This document shows, in pieces, positions 44,334 to 57,000 of a DNA stretch of 64,000 bases; position 1 is the stretch's first letter; each line of letters opens with the position of its first letter. Location: NCBI RefSeq assembly GCF_042453785.1, contig NC_091665.1, positions 27,514,501 through 27,578,500 on the forward strand. The letters run 5' to 3'. The stretch is from Malus domestica. Lineage: Eukaryota > Streptophyta > Magnoliopsida > Rosales > Rosaceae. The translations under genes were made by a program, and so were the position numbers. A model generated the notes under the pieces. It ran no database searches and was not told where the DNA came from. It saw only the letters and a program-made list of their open reading frames with translations.

Positions 44334-44598
44334 CTCTGCAATTCCGAGCGCGAATCAAAAACACCCAAAAACCTTTTTTCCAAATCCTCTCTTCCCCTAC
44401 TTTGGATCTTGGTTTTTGAATTGTGATGGGAGGAGAGGTGGACAACAAAAGCAGACAGAGTTGCAGGCTGCAGAAGTCGGTCACCACCTCCCTCGAGAGA
44501 CCAAGCTAAAGAGCAATGGGGGCTCTATATAAACAGAAAAATAAAAACAACGTATAAGACAAAGGGGATGGCTTTGGGATATATTGGCTGGCTAATTT
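44334..44598 (-). promoter_or_regulatory. URGT 5' leader and promoter region
   Basis: TATATAAA-type sequence (CTCTATATAAACAG on the plus strand, about 44523-44536) lies about 190 bp upstream of the start codon. On the minus strand it reads TTTATATAGAG, a plausible TATA box. The A/T-run leader is otherwise plain. Confidence 0.4.
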
Positions 44599-44718
44599 AA
44601 TTTTTTTTCCTTTTTTCTTTTTTCTTTTTTCTTTTTTTTCTTTTTTTTTTCTTTTTTCTTTTTTTTCTTCTTTTTTCTTCTTTTTCTTCTTTTTTTCTTT
44701 TTTTCTTTTTTTCTTTTG
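44599..44718. repeat. 120-bp oligopyrimidine (T/C) tract
   Basis: An almost pure T run broken by single C residues every 4-9 bases (TTTTTTCTTTTTTC pattern), just upstream of the URGT promoter. Such tracts may be polymorphic and are prone to sequencing error. Confidence 0.9.
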
Positions 44719-47700
44719 ATGTATCTCTCAGCAATCCAGCATGTTAGCCTCATATGGCCTCACATTCAGATCCATTACCATTTTTAATAAATATCAAAAT
44801 ACTTATTTGGGACTCATGGATCAATTTTGAGTATGTGGGTTTTGATGGGATTTACCCTAATTTCGTTTTCCTAACTTGGTTCCAACTTTGGTACCTTTTT
44901 TTTCCTAGTCATTAGGAAAATTTCATGATTCGCTCTTTCATCTAGTATTAACTTTTAAATTTTGGATATGTGAAATCACTTGAACTTTCATGTGGATGGG
45001 AGCATAAATTACAATGTTTGATAAAGTTAAGAAAGTAAATGCAAAATATAAAGTAAAAATGGGTAGTGAAATTAAAAAATATATATTGAAAATGAAGAGC
45101 TAATTAAGTTCAATATTTAATAAGGTTAATGTTATTTTACAATTTTGGGCATAGCAGCCAAAGTGATTGAGATCTATAATATATTTTGCAATATGCATAA
45201 ATAAAAGCCGTTATAATTTTGGTAAAAAGTAAAACAGAAGACAATAAACATCAATAGACCGCATACAAACTGCAGTTTCGTGCTCATTTATTGTTGTTTA
45301 CCGATCAACTAATCATTAAGTTCGACCTTTGATTGAAAATTCTAACGGATCTGCTTGTATTTATATTCCTATTTTTATATTTTCATTGAAAATCATTTAT
45401 GGTATTTTTCCTCTCTCTTTTCATTTTCTTTGTACAATTGTAGCCGTGAAACGATGTAGTCATCGTGATAGTGTTTGTCTTTTGGAGCATGCACATAGCA
45501 ACCACAAAGTTTTGGATTCAATTATCACCTTCGATATATGATTGAAACTAAAAGCCATGGAAGATGTCAAATTACGTTAGGATCGAGTTTAGCTAGTACG
45601 ACATTATAGGTTTAGCCAATGCGGTAATATGGCTCTCGAATGTCTGCAGAGAGCGGCAACATGAATTTATCCTTTATTTTTTTTTGTTTAATAATTTACA
45701 GGAATTGTCTTGGAGTTTAATTTTGATTTCTCTTTAAAAGAGTTTACTGGTGTGATTGCTCTCTATAAGAGAGTTGCTTGATTTTAATTTTCATTTTGGT
45801 GTGCAACCTGTTTTGGATCTACGTGTAAAAGGTGAAGTTGTGTGATTTGCTAGATTTACTTCACTGGGTGTTCTGAGATCGTGGTAGTGATTAGATGATA
45901 CGACTTGACCTATGGGCATCGTACTCCGTCTGACATGAGGTTTAACAGTTTTATGTTCGGTGTAATCTTGCAGTTCTTGATGAGCTCGAACGAGTGCTTG
46001 AAATCGACTTATTGTTTTACGATTAGTAATGCTTTACTCCAAAAATTTTGAATTTAGTTTGCAAGAATAATTTAAGAAATGAACTCCTCATAATATATAT
46101 TTGTAATACTTTCTTTTTAATGAATGAAATATCGTATTATTTTCAAAAAATCTAAGCAAATGTGAAGTGTCAAAAGTGACTATAGCATTAAACAGCGTTG
46201 ACACTCCAGATTTGCACTTTACGTGTACAAGCTTTGCAAGCTGATCACGCGTTTAATGAATTGGATGCAAATGCAAAATGCATGAACATATGGTGTCAAA
46301 AATTAAATTTAAATATGAGAATTGAGAAATCTGGAAGCAACCCATGAAACCTACAGATCCCCAAAAGTGTTGAATTTTGATTCTTTCTTTTACTTTGACC
46401 CGGCAGATAAGGAAATAATTTTGACTCTTCAATGAACAAGGAGAGTTCCTCTCAGGACCCCATGAAGCTGTTTTACAGAACTTTATATTTATTATCGAAA
46501 TTAATTATATTGTAAGTCATTATGTAAAGATTATATTTATAAAATAAGTAATTAAATATAAGATTGTTTGGTTATGGAACTATATAAAAATAAATTGACG
46601 AATTCAATAAATGAATCATAAATTATCTATATATTTGTTACAATTTATTGATTAAGTGATATTTACAGAGTAATTTAAAATATGAATAGTTTGAATCATC
46701 CAAATGAAGAGGAATGTATTTAACTCAACACAAATATAATACATCATCGTCATCTATGTGAGTCTAACATGAGACTTCTCATTTACAAATGAAGAGGAAT
46801 ATCATTCAACGTAGTTTTAGTCGGTTCATCGTTATATTTAAAATCAAGAGTTGAGATTAAAACATTAAAAACACATTCATTTAATCTACCTATGATATCA
46901 AATCTAACTACGATGGACCATATATTATTGGACACTAGGAGACCAAAACAACATTTATGTGATATTATGTATGAATACTCATTTAATAAAATGAGTAAAT
47001 TGACAAGATTATGTGATAGTACGACGGATCGCCACACCAAATAACACTTATTTTCCGCACTTTTAAAGATAATAGAATTAAAAAAATGTCGAATTCTGAT
47101 TTAGAAAAGATAATTTAATTACTTTAGATCCACTAACATTTAAATTCTCAAATGTAAAGAAAAAAAAAAGGAAAAAACGTATAGTTTCCAGCCAAAGAAT
47201 TAAGAAAAAAACAAAGAAACTTACGTTGTTCCTCTGTATTTTCCTCAAACATACACAAGTTGTTTAGACTGAAGCCAAAACGCGAGCAAAAGGAAGTTTG
47301 AGCAGGCTAGCAACTTTAGCGACATCACCAACCTACATGACAAATTCATATTAAATTAATAAATGGAATCAATTTAAGAGCATCATAATAATAACACGAA
47401 TATACTTTCTAGGATGCGTCTTCTTTTTCTTGTTATTTGATTTTTATGTTCGATTTCTTTCTATAAATAATTTTAAAAAAGAAAAACTAATGAAATGAGT
47501 TTGAAAACTTTGAGTTTTAACGATAAAGACAACATAAAGGGTAAAGTGAATAGTATCATGTTCGACTTTTTAGTGTAAAAATGTGGTTTTTCGTTAAAGT
47601 AAATAGTACTGCGAGTTTTTCGTTAAAACTCCTTTTAAAAAATGAATAAAATTTCTTGTCGATGCAGCATGCTAAAACCCTCAAGCAAAATATTGTACAA

Positions 47701-48429
47701 TCGGTTTTCATCCAATTAGAGTTTTGGTCATTTAATTACAAGTTTATTAGTGATTGTAAACTTTTCAAAATGTCACGCAATAATAGTCGTTTTAGATAAT
47801 CGTGATTAAAACTTTTTTATATTTTGGACAAAAAATTTAATGGTGCTACCCAAAAGCACGAATGATTCACAAACCAATTCTTAAGAATTTTTAATTCAGA
47901 TCACAAACCTTCAATTGGACCAAGGTACAGGGACCAATAATCGAATTAAGAAAACTTAAATGAATATATGAATTAAGGAAACTTACATGAATATATGAAT
48001 TCTCACACCCGTGCTTGTGCCTTCGTTTTTGCGTGGCAGACTTGTGACTCTGGAGAAAACGTTCAAGTTCGCCCGATTTGCTTGAGCAAGGAGAGGGTTT
48101 TCTAGTATGCATCGGTGTATAATATGACCTGAATCGTTGGCCACAAATTCAAATCCCTAATCGGAGTCCTGTTCAAAATTCGCCGAATGTTGCGGCACGG
48201 CAGATTATGCTTCCTTTCATCAAAATTCCACGTTTCCTTGCACTTTACGTAGCTACCAAGAATACAAAGAGCTTGACGCACACAACATGAATAACGGCAA
48301 AACAATTCTTCAACAGATTCTCCAGGAACCAGGCAGTGAACCTATAATACATACAAATACGATACATATACAATCAATAGTGGTACTTGCCGTGCGAATA
48401 ATGATTTGAATGTTGGTAATCAACTTCAG
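44719..48429. other. 3.7-kb intergenic region, no gene recognised
   Basis: AT-rich throughout. About 45300-46140 has higher complexity and ends with TTTTTAATGAATGAAATATC, reminiscent of the tail of an old retroelement, but no reverse-transcriptase or integrase motif is readable. Near 47281-47330 the minus strand has an exon-like segment (VGDVAKVASLLKLPFARVLA followed shortly by a stop) that I cannot assign. About 47500-47640 is similar in wording to 2930-3060 (TTTTCGTTAAAA, AATAGTACC), probably a shared old transposon fragment. Confidence 0.4.
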
Positions 48430-49111
48430 GAACATAAGCATCTGATCCAAAGAGCCCAACAGGGTCCTTCCCTCGGGCTCACGATGGAATTCGTTGTCCT
48501 TTATGTAGGCCTCAATTTCTGCAATGACCGAGTTCAGATTTGAATCTCGTCATTCTTCTAGTGCCTTCAGAAAGTTGTCTGAGATGGTATTCAGCATCTT
48601 CCTGAATTGGGATTTGTATTTTTTTGACAAGAGAGTGCCCTGCCGTATGTTATAAGCATTGAGCCATTTAGCTTAAAGATTTTTGTCCTCTTGCTTTTCT
48701 ACAAAGAATATTAAACTTATGTAACAACTTACATATAGGAATGCTTTAAGAGCAACAGCATTGTATCTGTTGGCAGAGAGAGCGTTTAAAAACCTCGCCA
48801 GCCATGCCCAACATTCTTTCAGGCCATGCGCATTTTGGACCCTAGAAATTTCCGTCTGCAAAAGCATTCCGAGTTAGATGCTAATGCAAATAAGCAGCAG
48901 CAACACTTGATCATAGTGACCATAACTAAAGATGGCAAAATAACATTAAAAATCCAAGCAGTAAGATCGTAGAGTCAAACCTGAACCAGTGCCCCATACA
49001 GTTTCATATAGGTTCTAATCGTGTCAAATAATTGTCAACATTTTCGATCTTTCCTTCGTCTTCTTTGAATCCAATAGCTTTATAATAAGGCTCTTGTGAT
49101 TGAAATGCCGA
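48430..49111 (-). pseudogene. GLE1 (mRNA export factor) pseudogene fragment
   Basis: Three exon-like segments match the C-terminal part of plant GLE1, a nuclear-pore protein that activates the DEAD-box helicase in mRNA export. They are 49111 downward (SAFQSQEPYYKAIGFKEDEG), about 48860-48738 (VQNAHGLKECWAWLARFLNA) and about 48646-48430 (KYKSQFRKMLNTISDNFLKA, later AEIEAYIKDNEFHREPEGRT). Splice-site-like AG/GT flanks remain, so it derives from genomic DNA. It is disabled: one base is lost after TRLE, shifting YMKLYGALVQ out of frame, and a TGA interrupts the third segment after LEE. The upstream part is missing, and the solo LTR begins 280 bp away. Confidence 0.8.
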
Positions 49112-49392
49112 CTGCAGTAAAAGATATGTCAAGAGACATTTCCAGAAAATCAAATTCCACCTTGATACAGAAAATGTCAAACAGATATGGAATCCTATGG
49201 GTGGCACAGTCGGTTTGGTCGACCTGTTTTCAGTTCGGACAGCCCGGTCCGCCCCAGTTCGGTTCCTAGTCCAGCAGTTCGGTTTGACCTAGTCTGACTA
49301 AATTTGGTTCGGTTTAGGGGTTTAGCGGTTAGGGGTTTAGAGTTTAGGATAATTTTAAAGTTTTTCATTCAAACAGAGTGTAATCTGCGATA
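49112..49392. other. flank of the GLE1 fragment and of the solo LTR
   Basis: The first part is intron-like sequence of the GLE1 relic. Then follows GC-richer DNA with repeated GGTTCGGTT / CAGTTCGG words. The last five bases, CGATA (49388-49392), are the target duplication of the solo LTR. Confidence 0.5.
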
Positions 49393-52300
49393 TGTGAAAT
49401 CCCGTTCCTGGATTTCACCGTTATAATCTACGTATTCGTATTATTGGGATTTTATATTATTTTTTGAGAATTTATTTTAATTTGATTGAATTTAGATTTT
49501 TTATTAAACTAGTTACGAAACGTGAAGTGTGAAAATTATTTATTTAAAATTCGTAGGCATTTCGAGGTCACAATTTATATCTTTGCATATAGCTCGATCT
49601 CACGAACGCGTAGGTGTAAACCGTTCGTGAAACGAATCTATAACAAAGAAATTAGAGAGCGAACAAAAAAAACCAGGGACTGGATGCTGCCAAGTGGCAG
49701 CGGGAGAGAAAAGAAGATGAGGTTGTGGGAGAGAAAAGGAGGGGAGGAGTGACCAATGGAAGGGGTAGAAATGAGGGGAGATGAGAGACTCGAAATGGCT
49801 TATTTTTGACCCGGCCATATCTCCTTCATCCGACTTCCGTTTTGGGTGATCTTGATGTCCATGGAAAGCTCTTGACGAGTCCTACATCTATGTAGTGTTA
49901 GATTTCTATTTTTATTTTCCATTTTTCAAGGCTGAAGCCACAAAGTGCCGAGGGTTTTTCGGCGAGTTTTCTCACTTTACAGTGATTCCGACAATGATTA
50001 CCGTCTATCACAATCACCAATAGACTCCCCTCAACCCCTAGAGCAAGGCCCAAGCATTGGATGTGGCGTCAGAGTTCGTTTTGACGATGAATCGAGGAAC
50101 ACCCATTTCTAAGGTTTCCGGTGGGTTTGGACTAAATTGAGACACTTCCCCGCCGAATTGTACTTGGCCATAGGTATGAAAATTGTTCCCCTCACTGAGA
50201 TATAATTGCCTGTAAAATTTGGTAATTTTTGGAAATTGTTGAATTTTCTGGCGAGTCGGGACGGTCGACCTCCACGGGTGGCGGCGCTTTGGCCAGTGGG
50301 GCGACGATGCCTTTCTAAGTTCAATTAGATGTCCTGAATTTGTATTTGATCTTCGTATGACGTGGTTTGATCGTTTGAACCTAATTTCATTATACTTGAT
50401 CAAAATATGAATCAACGATCCGACCATCGGATCGTGATGAAATTTTAGTATGTTGTTCTAGAGACATAATTTGGATTTTAGAAGATTACAGATCTAAAAT
50501 TTGATTTGCAGATCTTCCGGATCAAATTACGTAGGGATGTGGACTCCACCGTTAATCAGAAGTTGACTTTTGGTCAATAGGTATTGAACCATTTAAATTA
50601 CTAAAATTAGTATTACTAGAGACTCAGTGAGGCTTTGCGGACTTGTCTTGGTGAGTGACCTTAATATATGTGATATGGTTATTACCCTGTTTTCTTATAT
50701 TAGTATCCTTTGTGGATATGACATGGTTTTATGAATGTGTTTTCTATTAAAGTGTGATTTTTATAATTGGCCATTGATCTATATTTATCAAATGTGATTT
50801 GATTTGTAGATTGGAAATATTTATGAAAAGTGATTTGAAGTGCATATTGAAATGCTTGTTAAACTAAGGGCTAGTAGGGGATCGTTACCCTAGTGTCACG
50901 GCGTTAGGTGACACCGAGTACATGGATGATCCTGCTTGGTTAATCCGCTTTAGGGGACCATACTATTTATGGATCGCGCTTGGTTAATCCGTATTGGGCG
51001 ATCCTTATGGCCATTTATACTTAGGGGTGATCATGCTTGGTTAATCCGCGTTGGGTGATCACTGCCTAACAATTTTGTAGGTGTGACTCTGCTTGGTTAA
51101 TCCGCGTTGGGGGTCACTACCTACCTGATTATCTTGACCCTGCTTGGTTGATCTGCATTGGGGGTCACTAGTGGTCCTGCTTGTTTAATCCGCATTGGGG
51201 GACCATACTATATATGGATCGTGCTTGGTTAATCCGTATTGGGCGATCCTTATAGCCATGTATGCTTATGAGTGATCATGTTTAGTTAATCCGCATTGGG
51301 TGATCACTTCCTAACAGCTGTATGAGTGACTCTGCTTGGTTAATCTGCATTGGAGGGTCACTGCCTACTTGGTTATTTTCTCAGGGATGGCTCTGCTTGG
51401 TTAATCCGCTTTGGGGGGCCACTTCCTATTTGGTTACTTATGTAGGCTTCGGCCGAACTGCATCCCTCTAGCCCTAGTTTTTAATGTACATATGAATGAT
51501 CGATTTTGAGAATCTTGTGGTTTGAATTAGAAAAGTCGTTGGATGTTTGGGTGACTCATTCGGAGTTTTCAATGACTTGATTATGATTTCATAAAGCATG
51601 ATTCTATACGTGATGTTTATAGATTGTGATTGATGGTCTATTTTTATTGAATATTACATACTTGTATTATTGTCACTCACCCGAACTTCGCAGCTTATCT
51701 AAGTTCTGATTTGCCCAGTGCACCATTCCATGATGTAGGCACTGATTTTACATGTGACGGGTCTGGGTAGATTATGAGAAACCAATTGATATTTTGGTTC
51801 CGTTGAGTGGTCCGGAACTCGATGTGGTTGGATTCCGTTAAGTGGTCCGGAATCCTTACTCTTGCACATTTCCAAAAGGTTAGTCTAGAACCCTAGATTC
51901 AAGTGAATGAGAATTATCCACATTAGACCTTGTGAATATAAATTAGATTTGCCTTGTTACTCATAATCCAAGTAGGGAATTATATAGAGTTCTTTAATTA
52001 AACTCGTGAAATGATATGTTATCGTATTGATTGATTAACGTAGTTAAATGCTATGATCATGCATCCTTGATTCATGAATGGATTAATTGACGGGATTGTG
52101 GAATGACGTTGGATATGATTGTTATTATTATGATTATTTTAGTTGATTAATGTGGTTTGTGAATAATATTGTGCTTCGTTGGTTATAGGATATGTTTTAT
52201 GTTGTGGATGGAGGTATCATGTTGAAAACGTAGTGATTTATATGATGGATGGAATGGAAACTTTGAATGTCATGTGGGTTGTTAAGTAGCCTTGAACCTA

Positions 52301-52605
52301 GTAAATTCATGTTGTTAAGTTCTAATAATTGATTGAGGAATGCTATGCTTTTCGATTTGAACATACTGTGATAAACGTCGAAGTGTAATGAATGGTGAAC
52401 TACGAATGGCTTGATCCTTATTGAGGGTACGTAGGCAGTCTAACGAGAATGTTAAATGCAGCCATGAAGTGTACAAAAAAATAACTACTCAATTTGAGGC
52501 TTGAGCGTGCTTGGTACATATTCTGGAGGCGGGTATGTTAGATATACAGATACTTAGTGACGTCACGTGTCGATCCTGAACGTATGTCAAGATTGGAGCG
52601 TGACA
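49393..52605. mobile_element. solo LTR (3,213 bp) of a Ty3/gypsy-type element
   Basis: The segment starts TGTGAAATCCCGTTCCTGG and ends GGAGCGTGACA (TG...CA). It is flanked by the 5-bp direct repeat CGATA at 49388-49392 and 52606-52610. There is no primer-binding site, coding region or second LTR inside, so it is the product of recombination between two LTRs of a full element. The length is unusual but fits long-LTR plant gypsy lineages such as Tekay; the lineage is inferred from the TGTGAAATCC start only. Minus-strand and plus-strand frames inside it are not genes. Confidence 0.85.
50890..51440. repeat. degenerate minisatellite inside the solo LTR
   Basis: About 12 copies of TGCTTGGTTAATCCGCATTG (with variants) occur at roughly 40-65-bp spacing, each followed by GGGG-CACT or GGGCGATC-type words. 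A higher-order pattern is visible: the series GGACCATACTATxTATGGATC, CGATCCTTATxGCCATxTAT, GTGATCATG, GTGACTCTG at about 50955-51130 is repeated at about 51190-51370, about 235 bp apart. Confidence 0.8.
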
Positions 52606-52610
52606 CGATA

Positions 52611-53692
52611 TACATGAAAATTTGAATTGAACCGCCAATTCGAGAAATCAGAATCGTCTAAGACTGGGGGGAAGGGGTTTACAAAGTCGGCGCTTCGTCT
52701 TCGTCCTTCGCACACTTCAAGACAGTGTCGTTCGGGTGCAAACGCCTAACATCCAACACCGATCTCCCTGACCAAGACCCCTTCGATTCCCATTTTTCCA
52801 ATTTTTTCAATTTCATAAAACAACTCACTGTTTCATACAAATATCATACAACCTTCTCTCTTTTTTTTTTTCTTTCAGTTCCTTATATATCAATAAAGGA
52901 CTTCCTTTAACAGGGGATGACCATTCCCGTTTCTATATGTAGAAATGATATACCAATGAGATCAAAATATGGATACACGAGCGGAGGGAACCAGAACCGG
53001 GATTAGCCGTCCTTATTGGGCGCAGGACTTCCTCTTATCACGACTAAACGGAAAAGAGATATCTGATTGGAGAGTCAATGTGGGACCTTAAAGCAGGTGA
53101 GAAACCGATAGACACTTTACTATTGATTTTTTGCTTACTTAGTACACTCAAAAGGACATTTTAGCTAGATGTTACCTCGTTTACTCCGGATAAATTCAAA
53201 TCACCATTTACCAGGTGGGCACAAAGAATTCTAGCCACATAAACGATTGGAAAGCGAAGTCCTGCTCAACAGGTGAACTACTGAGCTGCACGATATTGAC
53301 GCATTTGGGGCCAAAGTAAGAAATGAGATAAGTTCATTAATTGACGTGACATATATACACATCACTTGCCATAAACACGCAATCAATTATCAACTTCATT
53401 TTTCTTTCATTTAACAATGAGTCACATGAAATCCCAAAATAACAAGGAAAGCTACCTGTCATATGCCACACAACGCGTTGCATGTCTCCCATCAGAATGC
53501 TTTAGGTTGTTACTAACAAATTCTAGCAATGTAGGAATCAGAAAAGGTAAACATAACATAGACAAAGCATTAACGTATGGTGCTGATTACATCCTCACGC
53601 CGATCCAATTGTGCAAGAGGAATGAAACCAAACCATCATACGCGTAACGTGAAACAACCTTAAGCATATGCCAACCACGACTTTATGAAGAA
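52611..53692. other. intergenic DNA, one unassigned exon-like patch
   Basis: About 52690-52800 is less AT-rich and reads FAHFKTVSFGCKRLTSNTDL in one plus-strand frame, but I cannot match it to a family and no splice sites or further exons are evident. The last about 250 bp should be 3' untranslated DNA of the AKR2-type gene. Confidence 0.35.
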
Positions 53693-56690
53693 TTACAGGA
53701 AGGCGTCCTTCTCGAGCAACTTTAGTACGTCGTTTTGGTTGTTCAGCTTGGCAACGTCGATCGGAGTCTTGCCATCCATGTTCTGGAGAGTGCTGCAGAT
53801 TCCAAAAACAAAAAAGTATTGAGTAACCTAAGAGTGGGGCAAAATATAATTCATATAGAAAACTTAAAATGTTAACAAAGGGCTTACACAGCTGCGCCAT
53901 TCTCAAGTAGAAGTGCCACGCATTCCTTCCTGCCATAACCGGCTGCATAATGAAGTGCGGTGTTTTTGTTCTTATCAAGAGCATCGACTCTTGCTCCAGC
54001 CTCGAGTAGAACTTGAGCACACTTCACCTGAAATAATAAACATATAAATACCACTGTATATTAAGGTAGAAAACCAAGGTACTCTATCCCCCAACCCCTT
54101 TTTTCTTCATGAGCATTTAGTTTTAGCAGTAGCTTGTGCTTGTATCTGAACTGCATGATTGACCCATATGCGCAAATGCTCCATTACCCGACGATAACAA
54201 GTATCGTCACGCAGAAACAAGTAAAAAGAGAGGGACTCCGAAAGATCTCATACCTCACCATATCCGCATGCAAAATGTAATGCTGTCCTCCCTTCTGAAT
54301 CTTCCTCATCCTTGTCAGCACCAGAGGCTAGGGCAGCTTTCAAACCCTATTTGACAGATTGAAAACTTAAGCACTTGCACATCTGCTAACTTGGACTAGA
54401 CATGTCGAATATATACAAATCAAAGTTTAGCAAACAGGTATATTCCCTGACACCATATGCTACGAAATCAGAACTCATGCAAGCTAACTAATAGGCCTAA
54501 TTAGCATGAAAAGCCTGGGATGAAAACCAATGAGTTTGAAAACAGAAATAAGTTTAAAAAAAAAAAATAGATAAACATATTAAAAAGGGTGGTGCTATCC
54601 GGGTAAGTTCTGAAATTTTTCAAATACCATAATCATTCTTCAATTGCAAAATTTCTTATTAACAGCAAGATCCAACTAAATGGCACATGAAAGGGGTTAA
54701 GAGCAGACAATGGTGTATTCTACCTCCACATCACCAACACTAGCAGTTTGATGAACAATTGATTCATCTTCATTTCCAGCATCTTCAGCTTCTTCTGGTG
54801 GTTCAGCAGAAGTAGCTGCATCCCCAACTGCAAGACCCATTGCTTCTCCCAACTTCTGCAAAACATCTTTATCGTTCCAGTATCTGCAAAGCAGAATTTC
54901 CTTCTTTAGCTCACCCAAAGTTTGTACTCAAGTAAACCCAATTCCAATACCATGTGTTAAGAAAGAAAAAGTTAAAGCTCAAGCGTATGGTTCCCAACTT
55001 CCATAACATAACAAATCTAGGATTACTAACCTCATCATAGCAGCTGGACCACCAGTTTCTATTTCTTCCAAAATAGGCTTCAAAGAAGGATCTTCTTTGA
55101 TACGTGACATGCGTTCCTCAAGCTGATCTTTGCTTGATGGATTGGCGAAACTCTCAAGCATGGTATTCATAGATGGATCCTGCAGTAGAAAAATCAATAA
55201 GCTTGAAATTTCAATCAACCAAACGACTTCCATTTACAAATCTAAGAATAAATCAAATATAATCACAAATGCAGAAAGACCGGATATACCTGCATCAATG
55301 CATTACCGAGGCGCTCGGCCATGGTCATGAACTGAGGATTCTGCATAACCTGTTGCATGGTGGAATAGTATTCTTGGCTATCAAACTGAGGGACACCTTC
55401 ATCAACTGACACACCTTGAAAAGTTTTCTGAAGTTGTTCTGCCATCTGATTGAATGAAGGATCTTTTGATATCTGTTCAGCTAGTTCCTTTATGCTAGGA
55501 TCCTGTGCATATGACATATAAGACACTTGTGAGCAAGAACCACAGACTGATTGAACTTCAGAACTCAAGCTCTCAACATTAAAATTTTTAAAGTTATATT
55601 AGCACTTGAGTTTTGGATTGGTAGCACAGTTTCACCCATTTCACATCGAGGCATAATGCCCCCATTACTAGAGAATTCAATACATTGTGAAATGGATGGC
55701 ATAGTGCACATTGCTCGCTGAAATTCAGCGTAAAAAAAGCCTATGCACAGCTATAGATGTCCGAGAGAATTGGATAAATTATACTTTTAATTTTTAATTA
55801 TAATCGAAATTATTCTTCTGGCGTGCTCAGTCATTCAACTGTTTTCAAACTCAAAATGTAATAGAAGCAATAACATACATTCAGCAAGCCAGTCATGGCT
55901 GAGAAATCAAAAGGATTGGGAGGAAATCCACCCTCTGGAAGTTGGAAAGGGGTAGCCCCTGGTTGTCCAGACAGTGAGTCTCCAGACGATGCCTCAGACT
56001 TGGAACTTTTGTTCTCTGTTGTTTCAGGTTTGGAGCTTTTGTTCTCTGTTGGAACTGGCTTTTCGCCTGAAAAATGTAAGATGAACGTGAGAGTGGCACA
56101 CTCAAAAAATTCCAAAAGACATTTCCGTCTTCAGCATTCAGTTCAAATGAAAAAAAAAACAAATAACAAAAGGATATGGGTAATAGTAATCCAACTAGCC
56201 AATTATCAAGCTTCACTATAAATCCGATTCCCCGCTCACCTATACCCTTAGTAATTTGGATTTTCAGATTTATATATGAACGTGAGAGTGGCACACTCAA
56301 CCCAAACAAACTGCTTCACCGCTCACCTATACCCTTGGTGCTATAAATCCGAATAAAAAACCAATATATAAAACTGGCTACTAACCAAAGCATCCTTTGA
56401 TCAATTTAAGAATCATATAAAATTAAACACCAAAATCTGCAAGAATTTTCAGCAAAACAAAGAATACTTCTGTCCCACCGTCGTACATCCTATTCCAATC
56501 CAGCTCCTACATGTATATGTATACATATTATATATATTGTTTTAGATCAATCAACCTCAGCAGATTGACAGAAATCCAGATATGCTTGAATATCCAATCA
56601 AATCAACACACAAAAATATAATTCAACAGTTTGACGCAAAACAGCAAGCATACCAGCAGCAGCAGGAGCATCCTTCTGCGTGGAAGCCAT
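53693..56690 (-). CDS. AKR2: ankyrin repeat protein of the AKR2 type
   Basis: Eight exons join in phase to 359 residues: 56690-56654, 56066-55879, 55502-55290, 55179-55031, 54883-54724, 54346-54254, 54027-53888 and 53792-53693. The N-terminus [20 protein letters not shown] is followed by a Ser/Glu-rich linker, [20 protein letters not shown], two STI1-like segments ([25 protein letters not shown]), an acidic linker, and C-terminal ankyrin repeats ([60 protein letters not shown]). This order is that of Arabidopsis AKR2A/B, cytosolic chaperones that bind newly made chloroplast outer-envelope tail/signal-anchor proteins (and peroxisomal APX3) and deliver them, recognising envelope lipids through the ankyrin repeats. 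Length fits (about 340-360). No defect is seen. Confidence 0.95.
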
Positions 56691-56898
56691 GGGAGCAGCT
56701 GAATCGACAGAGCAATCAATCACCAATCAGCAAACAATGATTCAAGAAATTCACACAATCGATTGGGGACAGTGCGAAAATGATCGAACCTGATTATCCC
56801 GATGCGATGCGGTGGGGATTGAAGCGGGTAAGGTGAGTGAAGCAGGAGGCCCTCCGCAGCACGCAAAGAAGCGAATGCTTCAGAGACTTGACGAAGGG

Positions 56899-56940
<42 letters not shown>

Positions 56941-57000
56941 TCGCACGCTTCGCTCTGGCTGTTGTGATTTGTGAAAAATGATGAAATCACTGTTTGTATT
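56691..57000 (-). promoter_or_regulatory. AKR2-type 5' leader with (GA)n tract
   Basis: A CAG-GTTCGATCAT-type acceptor near 56790 (minus strand) hints at a 5'-UTR intron. A (GA)n/(CT)n microsatellite of about 18 units lies at 56901-56936, in the position where many plant leaders carry CT-rich tracts. The exact transcription start is not visible. Confidence 0.45.

Noticed and set aside
49522-50427. ORFs of 71-129 codons inside the solo LTR
   Set aside because: No retroelement or host domain. They lie in a segment defined by LTR ends and a target duplication.
53417-53647. 76-codon plus-strand frame downstream of the AKR2-type gene
   Set aside because: It lies antisense to the expected 3' UTR of the AKR2-type gene and matches nothing.
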